A stretch of DNA of 16,701 nucleotides from an uncultured Saprospiraceae bacterium (GTDB taxonomy: Bacteria > Bacteroidota > Bacteroidia > Chitinophagales > Saprospiraceae): the NCBI GenBank assembly GCA_937967535.1, contig CALCMV010000145.1, positions 1 through 16,701 of the forward strand. The letters run 5' to 3'. Of the stretch, positions 11,101 through 16,584 are shown one piece after another. Every line of letters begins with the position of its first letter. The first letter of the stretch is position 1. The position numbers and the translations under genes are program-made. The notes beneath the pieces are model-generated. The model saw only the letters and a list, made by a program, of their open reading frames with translations. It ran no database searches and was not told where the DNA came from.

Positions 11101-14100
11101 CACGCTAACAAGTGATTTTAATCCCGGTGACAACTTCCAAGCAGGAGTAAGCACAGTGACTTACATAGGCACGGACGCGAGTGGTGGTACTTTTGAATGT
11201 AGTTTCGATATAACCGTACTCAACGACAACGAAACTTCTGTATTCGACTGCCCGAATGATATTACGATACCTTTGATACCCGGACAATGTCAGGCATCCG
11301 TTACTTGGCAACCGCCTGTACCTGATGAAGCATGTGGTGTCACTATCACAGGTAGTACACACGAACCCGGCGATATATTCCCTGTCGGTACAACTACCGT
11401 TGTATATACTGCCGTTGACGATTCGGGCAATGTCTTCCAATGCGATTTTGATATTACCATCGTTTACAGTACAACACCTGACTTGGTTTGTCCCAATGAT
11501 ATTATGCTCAATACCAATGCAGGCACTTGTACAACTACCGCTACATGGACAGAACCGATTTTAGATAATGGTTGCGAACTGAGTACCCTCGTCAGCAATT
11601 TTGAATCCGGCGATGTATTCCCGACAGGTACAACTACTGTCACTTACACAGGTGCAGATACAGGCGGCAATGTATTTGAATGTAGTTTTGATATAATAGT
11701 CGTCAACAACGGTGTACCCATTATTCTGGATTGTCCTGCAGATATTGACTTAGTAGCACAGATCAATAACGGGCAATGCGATGCAATAGCAACTTGGGAA
11801 CCACCCACAGCCGATGAAAATTGTGATGTTGTCTCTATTATCAGCTCTCACAATCCGGGCGATTCATTCCAGATTGGTACAACCACAGTAAGTTATGTAG
11901 TTACAGATGGAAGCGGTAATACTAATACTTGTAGTTTTGATGTGACTGTGATTTATGATGAAGTTCCAACACTCACATGTCCGTTTGACATTACAGTGGA
12001 TGCCGACGCAAATTCCTGTCTCACAGCCGTTTCATGGGAAATACCCACACTGACGAATGGTTGCAATTTGGCAACGCTTAACAGTAACCATGACCCGGGA
12101 GATAATTTCCCTGCGGGAACAACCACTGTTATATACACAGGTGAAGATACGGGTGGAAATATATTTGAATGTAGTTTCGATATAACCGTTATCAGCGATG
12201 GAGACGTTGAAGTATGGGATTGTCCCGGAAATGTTAGCGTTCTGCCATTCCCGGGTGCATGCGAAGCAGTGGGGCTTTGGGAGCCACCTGTACCCAATGC
12301 AAATTGTGGTATAGAAGATGTGAGCAGTACGCACCAACCCGGCGATATATTCCCCGTTGGTACAACTACAGTAATTTATACTGCTATTGATATTTCGGGA
12401 AATGTTTTTGAATGTGTTTTCGACGTAATCGTATCAGATGTACAGCCGATAATAGATGTTATTTGTCAGGATAATATCATCAATATCTTTGCAGAAGAAG
12501 GTGCTTGCGATGCCGCTGTAGTCTGGAATCCGCCCATAGTGATAGACAACTGTGCTACCGAAGCAACACTAAGCAGTACACACGAATCAGGTGATATATT
12601 TCCGGTAGGAACAACGACCGTCACCTATACAGTAACCGACCCGGGCGGCAATATAGCTACCTGTAGTTTTGATATTACAGTCATTGATACAGAAGTACCG
12701 ACCATAGACTGCCCCTCGGATATAACGGTTGATAATACTCCGGGACAGTGTTTTGCTGCCGTAAATTGGGCAATTCCTAACGTCAGTGATAATTGCGGTA
12801 TAGAAGATGTCAGCAGTACGCACCAACCCGGTGATATATTCCTCGTAGGAGTTACTACCGTAGAATATCTAGTTTCTGATGCACAGGGCAATATCATTGA
12901 GTGCAGTTTCAATGTTACGGTAGAAGACAATGAAGTTCCTCAAGTAATTGAATGTCCAATGGATATTATGGTATCTACCGACCCGGGTACCTGTAGTGCC
13001 GTAGTCACTTGGGAACCGCCTACTACGGTAGACAACTGTTCTTCTATCATCGCAGGTAGTACGCATACACCGGGCGCACTATTCCCATTGGGTACTACAA
13101 CTGTATTGTACGGTATTTTAGATGGCTCCGGCAATGGTACGACCTGTCTGTTCAACGTCACCGTAGTAGATGACGAAGCACCGACTATGGAATGTCCGGC
13201 AAATATTACAGCTATTTCCGACCCGGGAAGTTGTGGTGCTGCCGTCAATTGGAATGTACCTATCCCCTTTGACAATTGTGGTGCAGAGATTACAAGCAGT
13301 AGCCACAGTCCCGGTGCGTTCTTCCCTATCGGTACAACGACAGTGAGCTATACCGCTACGGATATTACAGGCGCACAAGTATCATGTAGTTTTGATATTA
13401 CGGTCATTGACAACGAACCACCTACGGTTACTTGTCCCCTCGATATTATTGCTACCAATGATTCGGGACAATGTGGTAGAGTGGTTAACTGGTCTTTACC
13501 TTCATTCGACGATAATTGCGAAGTGGCGGATATCAGTATTTCACACCAACCCGGCGATTTCTTCCCCGTTGGTAATACTATTGTGACCTATACACTCACA
13601 GACAATCAAGGAAATGTAAGCGAATGTAGCTTTACGGTCACAGTCAATGACATTGAAATACCCAGAGTGGTGAGTTGCCCTGATAATATTGTTGTTATGG
13701 CAGATCCCGGCGAGTGTAATGCAAGTGTTAGTTGGAATAATCCACTTGTTGCCGACAATTGTTCGGCTCTAATCGTAGGAAATACACATACACCGGGCGC
13801 ACTATTCCCCATAGGTACAACACTTGTAGTCTATGGTATTTTGGATGATGCGGGCAATGGCAACGCATGTTTCTTTACCGTAACGGTATTGGACAATGAA
13901 CCGCCTATCATGGACTGCCCTGCGGATATTACCGTCTCCAATGATGCAGGTCAATGTGGTGCAACAGTCAATTGGACTGAACCAATACCATTTGACAATT
14001 GTGGGGCAGAGCTTACAAGCAATAGCCATACACCCGGCGATTTCTTCCCGATTGGTACGACTACGGTGACGTATACTGCCGCAGCCGCAGATGGTACTGA

Positions 14101-16438
14101 AATTTCATGTAGTTTTGACATTACAGTAAGGGATACAGAAGTACCAACGATTGCTTGCCCTGACAACATCATGTCGGGTACGGATATAGGCGTTTGTGAA
14201 GCCACAGTAACTTGGGATGAACCAACATTCGGAGATAACTGTCCGGGTGCATCAATCAGTTCCACTGCCTCACCGGGAGATGTATTCGAACTTGGAACAA
14301 CAACCGTCACCTACACTGTGACAGATGCCGAAGGCAATATAACTGAATGTCACTTCGACATTAGCGTAGAAGACAGAGAACCTCCAATGGTTACAGGTTG
14401 TCCTGACGACATCGTTGTGCCAAACGACCCTGGGGCATGTAGTGCCATTGTGAGTTGGGAACCACCAACTTTCACTGACAACTGTGGTGTATTGAGCGTA
14501 GAAAGCAAACCTAGTCCGGGGTCATTATTCCCGATAGGTACTACCAATGTATTATATGAAGCCATAGATGCGGCAGGCAATATTACTAGCTGTGAGTTTA
14601 CGGTAACAGTAGAAGATACCGAAGACCCAATGCTTACTTGTCCGGCAGATATTGTGGTATCAAATGACGATGGCGAATGTGGTGCCAGCGTCAACTGGGC
14701 ATCACCTATTCCGGTTGATAATTGTGGTGCAGAAATTACGGCGAATACACACAGTCCGGGCGATTTCTTCCCTATTGGTACGACTACCGTAACCTACACA
14801 ACGGTCAATAGCGAAGGCTTAGAATTGACATGTAGTTTTGATATTACAGTAGAAGACAGAGAAGACCCTGTACTGAATTGTCCGGGCGATATTAGCGTTC
14901 CATTTGACAGTGATTGCAATGCAGTCGTTGCTTGGGATATAGGCGTATTGGACAATTGTGGTGCAGAAATTATAAGCAATACACACAATTCGGGCGATAT
15001 TTTCCCATTCGGTACTACTACCGTAACCTATATCGCTGAAGATGCCAATGGCAATACGAATATTTGCTTATTCGATGTTACAGTGACGGATAATGAATCG
15101 CCTACAATTTTGAATTGTCCTGAAGACCTTACTGTTGCCGGTCCTCCCGGACAGTGCGAAGGTCCGGTTATCATTCCTACGCCTCAATTTGGAATTGATT
15201 TTATTGATTGTCAGGAAAATACAACGATTGTCAACAATTATAACGGTACAGCAAATGCTTCGGACATTTATCCGGTAGGTACAACTGTTATAACTTGGAC
15301 AGTAACCGACCCTGCGGGCAATTCGGTTACTTGTCAGCAAACCATCATAGTTACTCCAACGGATTTTATGGATGATGTTGCATTTTTTACAGATAAAGAT
15401 GTTTTTGTAGGTGCGGGATTTGACAATGCAGATTTCGCCGATAGCGATAGTATCCTTATCTTCGACCCGGGTGTGCCGCCTAATACAGTGGTCAATACAG
15501 TTATTCTTGACTTCTTCTTCCGTCCGGAAGGTAATTCCTGCGAGCGTGATGTAGAAGTTGAAGTAACCGACCCTGCGGGTACTGTATTCTCCGTCTTTGC
15601 TGCACCGACAGGCACTTGTAATGGCAACGATGCCGGATTCCAATTCTTATTACCTGTGGCTTCTGTACCTACAGAGGCTTCGGGCGGTGGTATTTGGAAG
15701 TTGAGATTCCGTGATGTCGAAGACCAGAATCCGGTATCTGACGGTCCGATAAACGTGTCTACACCGGCGGGTACAGAGTTCTCTGTCAGGTTTGGTCGAA
15801 TTACTTACGATATTACAATTACACCGGATTGTGAAGGTGGTAGTATTGTAGACGAAGATGATACGCCAAGTGCATTACCTGTCGAATTGGAATACTTCAA
15901 AGGTACGGAGGAAGATTGCGAAGCCATTTTGAGTTGGGGTACCGCTTCGGAGATTAATGTTAGTCATTTTGACATCCAACGCAGTTATGATGGCTTGGTA
16001 TTTAGCACAATAGAGCGTATGGATGCACTAGGCGGCGAAGGTATTGCCATAGATTACAGCTATACAGACGCACAATTGACATTGACGAATTATTACCGAT
16101 TGAGAATTGTAGATTTTGATGGTCAGGTAGAATATTCTGACATCTTTACGATTCAGGCAGATTGCGCGGGGGGCGTGTCTATTTCAGATGTTTTCCCGAA
16201 CCCGACTGTCAATCAATTAATCAATATTCAGTTCAATAGTAATTTTGACCATGAAGATGCCAAAGTAGTCGTCCGCGATATGCTTGGCAGAACGATGATG
16301 GAAGTGCCGATTACGGTATTCTTAGGCTCTAATTTGATTACGGTAGACCCAACGCGACTTACGGCGGCTCAATATGTCCTTGTCATTGAAGGTTCAAATT
16401 GGCGGTCAACTGCTACGAGGTTTATCAAATTGGATTAA
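2015..16438 (+). CDS. Giant HYR-repeat surface protein with T9SS type A sorting domain
   Basis: This 4,807-residue secreted protein (about 0.5 MDa by estimate) is probably a cell-surface adhesin or fibre. Domain order: signal peptide 1-40; SprB-like repeat 42-329, split by an insert at about 98-297; 51 HYR modules of 78-89 residues at 333-4451; P-domain-like beta-sandwich about 4478-4601; FN3-like module about 4620-4713; T9SS sorting domain 4722-4807. Each HYR module starts with a CP and ends with a CSFDITV-like strand, with PGD.FP.GTTTVTY between. Each keeps four cysteines, consistent with two disulfides in an Ig-like fold. HYR modules are known as adhesive beta-sandwich units; T9SS sorting domains direct export across the outer membrane and usually attachment or release at the surface. 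No lysine or arginine occurs between residues 412 and 3822. I see no enzymatic motif. The gene has its own downstream hairpin and no co-directional neighbour, so it is probably monocistronic. The exact ligand or role cannot be read from the sequence. Confidence 0.95.
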   Translation: MRIFYSVYAKGLCIAILLRQIKYKRLPVLAAFLVLGNLNAQIVIQGNANVDCSCPAGADGFLDISVSGGTPPYTYEWTLNGSEVICSPRVDFSGLNNIGCPSSGQGQECSPDQSCSDPSDAINAQNFVIGDAILTVSPPIANGGACVDENLINDSTLDGFFAIRTGVSQLGNAGPAANVTRTWTFSNPVCDLQILLNDIDGEDAIIVNGKLNGATIPLDSDDFILTNTTPESACPVFVGANTWESQGGCPAQDNTNRGGILITFPSCLDEIEFIYYDYTGDVSAGGSYAVGFSNICAADLQCLEGGMYQVEVTDATGLTGIAQFVVEAPSGPVNIVCPEDIVTNTDQGACNAIVNWVPPTLEDGCPAQALICTSNPGDVFPIGTTTVSCTGTDDFGNTSTCQFDITVNYGFRPTLVCPIDIIVNADQGSCVAPGVTWVPPSLSDGCELTTLTSNFQPGDDFPTGTSAVVYVGTDSGGNTFECSFDVTVINTGVPLILNCPNDINLTTTPGQCDAVATWTPPTIDPTCNGVFTSVSHQPGDTFPIGTTIVTYVVTDDNGNSNECSFNITVDYDADPTLVCPPNIAVDADAGSCMATSVTWEPPTLDNDCDLISLTSNFQPGDDFPTGTTTVTYAGTDPGGNIFICSFNITVTNTDVPIILNCPNDITLNAAPGTCEAAVIWTPPMPDPNCNAIISSSSHEPGDLFPAGTTTVTYIIIDGSGNTNECSFDITVNFSVNPTLDCPADISVNAEVGECFASATWIPPTLSNDCELTTLTSNFDPGDNFPAGTTTVSYTGTTEGGLVFECSFEVTVINDEQTIVLECPADISLVTAPGECDAAATWIPPVPNAECGAVLTGSNFEPGDVFPIGTTTVIYTAEDQTGNMFECSFEVTVIYDVTPTLLCPANITVNADAGSCTAAVSWVPPTLSNDCFLTTLDSDFDPGDNFPTGTTTVTYTGTDGAGNVFMCSFDITVINTGLPLILDCPNDINMSTDPGQCDAIVTWIPPTADPNCDAVITSSTNNPGDAFPIGTTTVTYVVTDNNGNTNECSFDITITYDVNPTLVCPNNITVNADAGSCTATAVNWIPPTLSNDCELTMLTSNFNPGDDFPTGTTTVSYIGSDSGGNTFQCSFQITVINTGVPLILNCPSDIALNTAAGECVAAVSWVPPIPDPACDAIITDSTHEPGDIFPIGTTTVTYVVTDGSGNTNECSFEVTINYDVMPTLVCPADIAVNADIGSCLATAVNWIPPSLSNDCELTTLTSNFQPGDDFPTGTSTVTYVGSDTGGNIFECSFDVVVTNTDVPLILNCPSDITFAAGGCDAEVTWTPPTPDPNCDAVITSASHEPGDDFPVGTTTVTYVVTDGSGNTSLCSFDVTITFDVTPTLVCPDDIIVNADPGSCTATAVNWVTPSLSNGCTLAELNGNFNPGDSFPTGTTTVSYIGMDSNENIFECAFDITVINTGVPLIINCPSDITLTLGAGECETTVDWIPPMPDPNCNAVITSASHEPGGIFPPGTTTVTYIITDGSGNTNECSFDITVNFNVNPTLECPDDISVNAPLGDCVTSVTWLPPSLSNGCDLPDLTSNFSPGDNFPAGTTTVTYTGMTGGGLVFECSFDVTVVNDAQTTVLECPSDLNLLTIAGQCEAIGTWTPPVPDADCGAVITGSTHEPGDVFSIGTTTVTYTAEDQTGNIFECSFDITVTYDSTPTLVCPDDISVTADVGSCTATTVTWLPPTLSNDCELTTLTSDFEPGDDFPTGTTTVTYTGTDTGGNIFECTFDVTVINNGPPIIVNCPNEITIATMPGGCDAAVTWLPPTVDENCDAIITDSTHEPGDIFPIGTTTVTYTATDANGQEATCSFDITVVYDQTPLLFCPQSIALNASPGACVAALTWVPPTLSNNCELLTLTSTHEPGDLFPVGITTVVYTATDLAGNIFECDFNITINSNGPPLILDCPDDIDVQVGAGQCDGIATWTPPTPDPNCNAVITSSSHEPGDMFPIGTTTVTYVITDISGEESTCTFDVNVMYDLTPTLVCPSNVTVNAALEACTASATWLPPTLSNGCQLTMLTSDFESGDAFPIGTTTVTYTGTDSGGNTFGCTFDVTVIGGDQSGSLICPNDITVGLIPGQCESSVTWTPPMPNPDCGITVVGSDFEPGDLFPIGTTTVTYTAIDDNGNALECSFDITVTYGNNAPVLICPQNIVVGALPGTCSSPVTWAPPIFSSLCGLATLEGDFEPGDNFSIGTTTVTYIGLDVGGNVFECSFEVTVTGGGNPVFLNCPADISLVAAPGECDAPATWIPPTVDENCGFVITSSSHEPSDIFPAGTTTVTYIATDPSGNQLECIFDVNIAYDIVPVLVCPNNITVDAVSGACTAVANWEIPTLSNDCELSIVTGNFEPGDALPIGTTTVTYIASDFGGNEFECSFEVTVNGDVGASSLVCPDDITQSVTPGQCATSVTWTPPMPDPNCGIIVTGSTHQPGDIFQIGTTTVTYTAIDSNGNTFECTFDITITYSEQPTLNCPSDITVNAIQGTCSAPVTWAPPLFSSTCGLASLEGNFEPGDVFPLGTTTVMYIGIDGGGNEFTCSFDVTVNGDGNVLILNCPNDINITVAPGECDAIATWVPPTIDENCDAAITSNSHEPGDTFLAGTTTVTYTAMDSEGNELICTFDVNVAYDVTPDLVCPNDITVNVAPGACTASVNWEIPTLSNDCELSTVMGDFEPGDALPIGTTTVTYTAEDFGGNEFECSFNITVIGDSQASPLVCPDDITIGVPSGQCETAVTWEPPIPDPNCGITITGSTHEPGDIFQIGTTTITYTATDDAGNIVECSFDVTVTYAETPELFCPEDIVVDAVLGTCTASVTWSIPIFSSTCGLETLEGDFQPGDVFPVGTTVVTYTGEDIGGNIFTCDFNITVNSNGPPIILDCPDNIEVSAASGDCDASVTWIAPTVDEDCDAIITSSSHQPGDIFPIGVTTVTYTAANTNGDESTCSFEVTVTNSATTTLVCPLDITVNASSGGCTTSVTWTPPTLSNDCELTTLTSDFNPGDNFQAGVSTVTYIGTDASGGTFECSFDITVLNDNETSVFDCPNDITIPLIPGQCQASVTWQPPVPDEACGVTITGSTHEPGDIFPVGTTTVVYTAVDDSGNVFQCDFDITIVYSTTPDLVCPNDIMLNTNAGTCTTTATWTEPILDNGCELSTLVSNFESGDVFPTGTTTVTYTGADTGGNVFECSFDIIVVNNGVPIILDCPADIDLVAQINNGQCDAIATWEPPTADENCDVVSIISSHNPGDSFQIGTTTVSYVVTDGSGNTNTCSFDVTVIYDEVPTLTCPFDITVDADANSCLTAVSWEIPTLTNGCNLATLNSNHDPGDNFPAGTTTVIYTGEDTGGNIFECSFDITVISDGDVEVWDCPGNVSVLPFPGACEAVGLWEPPVPNANCGIEDVSSTHQPGDIFPVGTTTVIYTAIDISGNVFECVFDVIVSDVQPIIDVICQDNIINIFAEEGACDAAVVWNPPIVIDNCATEATLSSTHESGDIFPVGTTTVTYTVTDPGGNIATCSFDITVIDTEVPTIDCPSDITVDNTPGQCFAAVNWAIPNVSDNCGIEDVSSTHQPGDIFLVGVTTVEYLVSDAQGNIIECSFNVTVEDNEVPQVIECPMDIMVSTDPGTCSAVVTWEPPTTVDNCSSIIAGSTHTPGALFPLGTTTVLYGILDGSGNGTTCLFNVTVVDDEAPTMECPANITAISDPGSCGAAVNWNVPIPFDNCGAEITSSSHSPGAFFPIGTTTVSYTATDITGAQVSCSFDITVIDNEPPTVTCPLDIIATNDSGQCGRVVNWSLPSFDDNCEVADISISHQPGDFFPVGNTIVTYTLTDNQGNVSECSFTVTVNDIEIPRVVSCPDNIVVMADPGECNASVSWNNPLVADNCSALIVGNTHTPGALFPIGTTLVVYGILDDAGNGNACFFTVTVLDNEPPIMDCPADITVSNDAGQCGATVNWTEPIPFDNCGAELTSNSHTPGDFFPIGTTTVTYTAAAADGTEISCSFDITVRDTEVPTIACPDNIMSGTDIGVCEATVTWDEPTFGDNCPGASISSTASPGDVFELGTTTVTYTVTDAEGNITECHFDISVEDREPPMVTGCPDDIVVPNDPGACSAIVSWEPPTFTDNCGVLSVESKPSPGSLFPIGTTNVLYEAIDAAGNITSCEFTVTVEDTEDPMLTCPADIVVSNDDGECGASVNWASPIPVDNCGAEITANTHSPGDFFPIGTTTVTYTTVNSEGLELTCSFDITVEDREDPVLNCPGDISVPFDSDCNAVVAWDIGVLDNCGAEIISNTHNSGDIFPFGTTTVTYIAEDANGNTNICLFDVTVTDNESPTILNCPEDLTVAGPPGQCEGPVIIPTPQFGIDFIDCQENTTIVNNYNGTANASDIYPVGTTVITWTVTDPAGNSVTCQQTIIVTPTDFMDDVAFFTDKDVFVGAGFDNADFADSDSILIFDPGVPPNTVVNTVILDFFFRPEGNSCERDVEVEVTDPAGTVFSVFAAPTGTCNGNDAGFQFLLPVASVPTEASGGGIWKLRFRDVEDQNPVSDGPINVSTPAGTEFSVRFGRITYDITITPDCEGGSIVDEDDTPSALPVELEYFKGTEEDCEAILSWGTASEINVSHFDIQRSYDGLVFSTIERMDALGGEGIAIDYSYTDAQLTLTNYYRLRIVDFDGQVEYSDIFTIQADCAGGVSISDVFPNPTVNQLINIQFNSNFDHEDAKVVVRDMLGRTMMEVPITVFLGSNLITVDPTRLTAAQYVLVIEGSNWRSTATRFIKLD
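2138..3001 (+). other. SprB-like repeat split by an inserted beta-rich domain (residues 42-329)
   Basis: Residues 50-80 (VDCSCPAGADG, then VSGGTPPYTYEWTLNG) match the first half of an SprB repeat, a module of the gliding adhesin SprB and many T9SS cargos. The second half of the module (GGMYQVEVTDATGLTG, then AQFVVEAP) appears only at residues 305-329. Between them, at about 98-297 (nt 2306-2905), lies a segment with its own cysteines and beta-strand character (RTWTFSNPVCDLQILLNDIDG is too long to quote whole; key parts are TWTFSNPVC, ILITFPSC and EIEFIYYDYTG). It reads as a separate sandwich domain inserted in a loop of the SprB module. The assignment is by eye. Confidence 0.55.
3251..12205 (+). 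repeat. Two-module alternating section (units 2-38)
   Basis: Two module types alternate. Type A (even units) begins PTLVCP, has SNDCELTTLTSNF, then TGTD.GGN, and usually ends VINTGVP. Type B (odd units) begins LILNCPNDI, has PDPNCDAVITSSSHEPGD and VTDGSGNTNECSF, and ends TYDVT. The duplicated unit is therefore a pair of about 162 residues (about 485 bp), not a single module. Alternation is clear up to about unit 22 and survives in modified form to unit 38. Confidence 0.85.
8336..11236 (+). repeat. Four-module super-repeat, three copies (units 23-26, 27-30, 31-34)
   Basis: Copies lie at 8336-9304, 9305-10270 and 10271-11236, about 970 bp each. Recognition marks recur in order: NCGI.VTGS (first), a module with FSSTCGL..LEG (second), VDENCD.AITS (third), and SNDCELS with EPGDALPIG (fourth). 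DNA identity between equivalent parts of copies 1-2 and 2-3 is high by eye; for example TATATTCCAGATAGGTACAA is shared by units 27 and 31. The fourth module of copy 3 (unit 34) departs from the pattern, reverting towards the ordinary type A module. Confidence 0.8.
12698..14866 (+). repeat. Three-module super-repeat, three copies (units 41-43, 44-46, 47-49)
   Basis: Copies lie at 12698-13420, 13421-14143 and 14144-14866, about 723 bp each. The second module of each triad carries PGALFP or PGSLFP and VLYGILD or VLYEAID; the third carries PIPFDNCGAE or PIPVDNCGAE and S/T-H-S/T-PG. Linkers here are of the canonical HYR form V.D.E.P (VEDNEVP, VIDNEPP, VRDTEVP), unlike the VINTGVP and TYDVTP linkers of the N-terminal section. 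The few Arg/Lys residues of the array occur only here and in unit 1. Confidence 0.82.
15368..15817 (+). other. P-domain-like beta-sandwich (residues 4452-4601)
   Basis: After the last HYR module the sequence changes character. The segment with ILDFFFRPEG, VEVEVTDPAG and GGGIWKLRFRD followed by FGRITYDITI resembles the proprotein-convertase P/homo-B jelly roll, whose hallmark is a G.W.L...D stretch followed by a closing W/Y-L strand. Such modules are common in T9SS cargo next to the sorting domain. Two cysteines (C4509, C4535) could pair. The assignment rests on a short motif and general strand pattern only. Confidence 0.45.
15872..16153 (+). other. FN3-like module of Bacteroidota secreted proteins (residues 4620-4713)
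   Basis: ALPVELEYFKG, then AILSWGTASEINVSHFDIQR, YDGLVFSTIERM and NYYRLRIVDFDG form the signature of the FN3-like module that very often sits directly before a T9SS sorting domain. It follows an acidic linker (VDEDDTPS). Its role is probably structural, as a spacer between cargo and sorting signal. Confidence 0.8.
16178..16435 (+). other. T9SS type A C-terminal sorting domain (residues 4722-4807)
   Basis: SISDVFPNPTVNQLINIQF matches the start of the sorting domain (a YPNP-like motif), followed by AKVVVRDMLGR, LITVDPTRLTAAQYVLVIE and the terminal RFIKLD, all in the usual order and at the usual total length of about 85 residues. In T9SS this domain targets the cargo to the outer-membrane translocon and is normally cleaved off after transport. 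Confidence 0.93.
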
Positions 16439-16448
16439 CATGATAAGC

Positions 16449-16487
16449 GTAGAACGATTAATGATTTATTTTCATTAATCGTTCTAC
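16449..16487 (+). terminator. Hairpin terminator downstream of the giant gene
   Basis: GTAGAACGATTAATGA (16449-16464) is the exact reverse complement of TCATTAATCGTTCTAC (16472-16487), with the 7-base loop TTTATTT. It begins 10 bases after the TAA stop and is followed by CACATTTTT, a modest U-run. The position and perfect pairing fit an intrinsic terminator, possibly acting in both directions between the convergent genes. Confidence 0.75.
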
Positions 16488-16520
16488 CACATTTTTAGAA
16501 AAGACGAAATAGAACACAGA

Positions 16521-16580
16521 TTTTTTTCGCGTTCCTTTAAATTGGGGTTAGTGATTGGTTATTAGGGAAGGCGAAAAAAA
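16521..16580. repeat. Inverted repeat between convergent genes
   Basis: TTTTTTTCGCGTTCC (16521-16535) pairs with GGAAGGCGAAAAAAA (16566-16580) at 14 of 15 positions around a 30-base loop. It lies just past the stop of the minus-strand gene, whose transcript would form the hairpin and end in a U-run, so it is a plausible terminator for that gene. A mobile-element end is an alternative if that gene is a transposase. Confidence 0.45.
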
Positions 16581-16584
16581 TAAG

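Larger units (their letters stand above)
3011..15367 (+). repeat. Array of 51 HYR modules (residues 333-4451)
   Basis: Modules follow each other without spacers, at about 80 residues (240 bp) each. Starts by residue: unit 1 at 333, 2 at 413, 10 at 1059, 20 at 1866, 30 at 2672, 40 at 3479, 50 at 4285 and 51 at 4363. In a typical module the cysteines sit at about positions 5, 18, 34 and 70, and the conserved texts are CP.DI, a W near position 25 followed by PP, PGD.FP.GTTTVTY, and ECSFDITV. Exceptions: unit 1 has two extra cysteines; unit 40 has CQ for CP; unit 13 is short by two residues; unit 37 has VAQINNGQC with two extra residues; unit 51 has an insertion around NNYNGTANAS and looks like a capping module. 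Confidence 0.93.

Noticed and set aside
3011..15367. Regular DNA periodicity that could suggest a CRISPR array or a satellite
   Set aside because: The period is about 240 bp, stays in frame throughout, and the variation follows protein constraints; there are no short identical repeats separated by unique spacers.
3011..15367. Assembly artefact (collapsed or expanded repeats) creating the array
   Set aside because: The frame is intact over 14.4 kb, modules differ from each other throughout, and the longest exact repeat I noticed is about 47 bp, short enough for correct assembly; long reads would still be the proper test.
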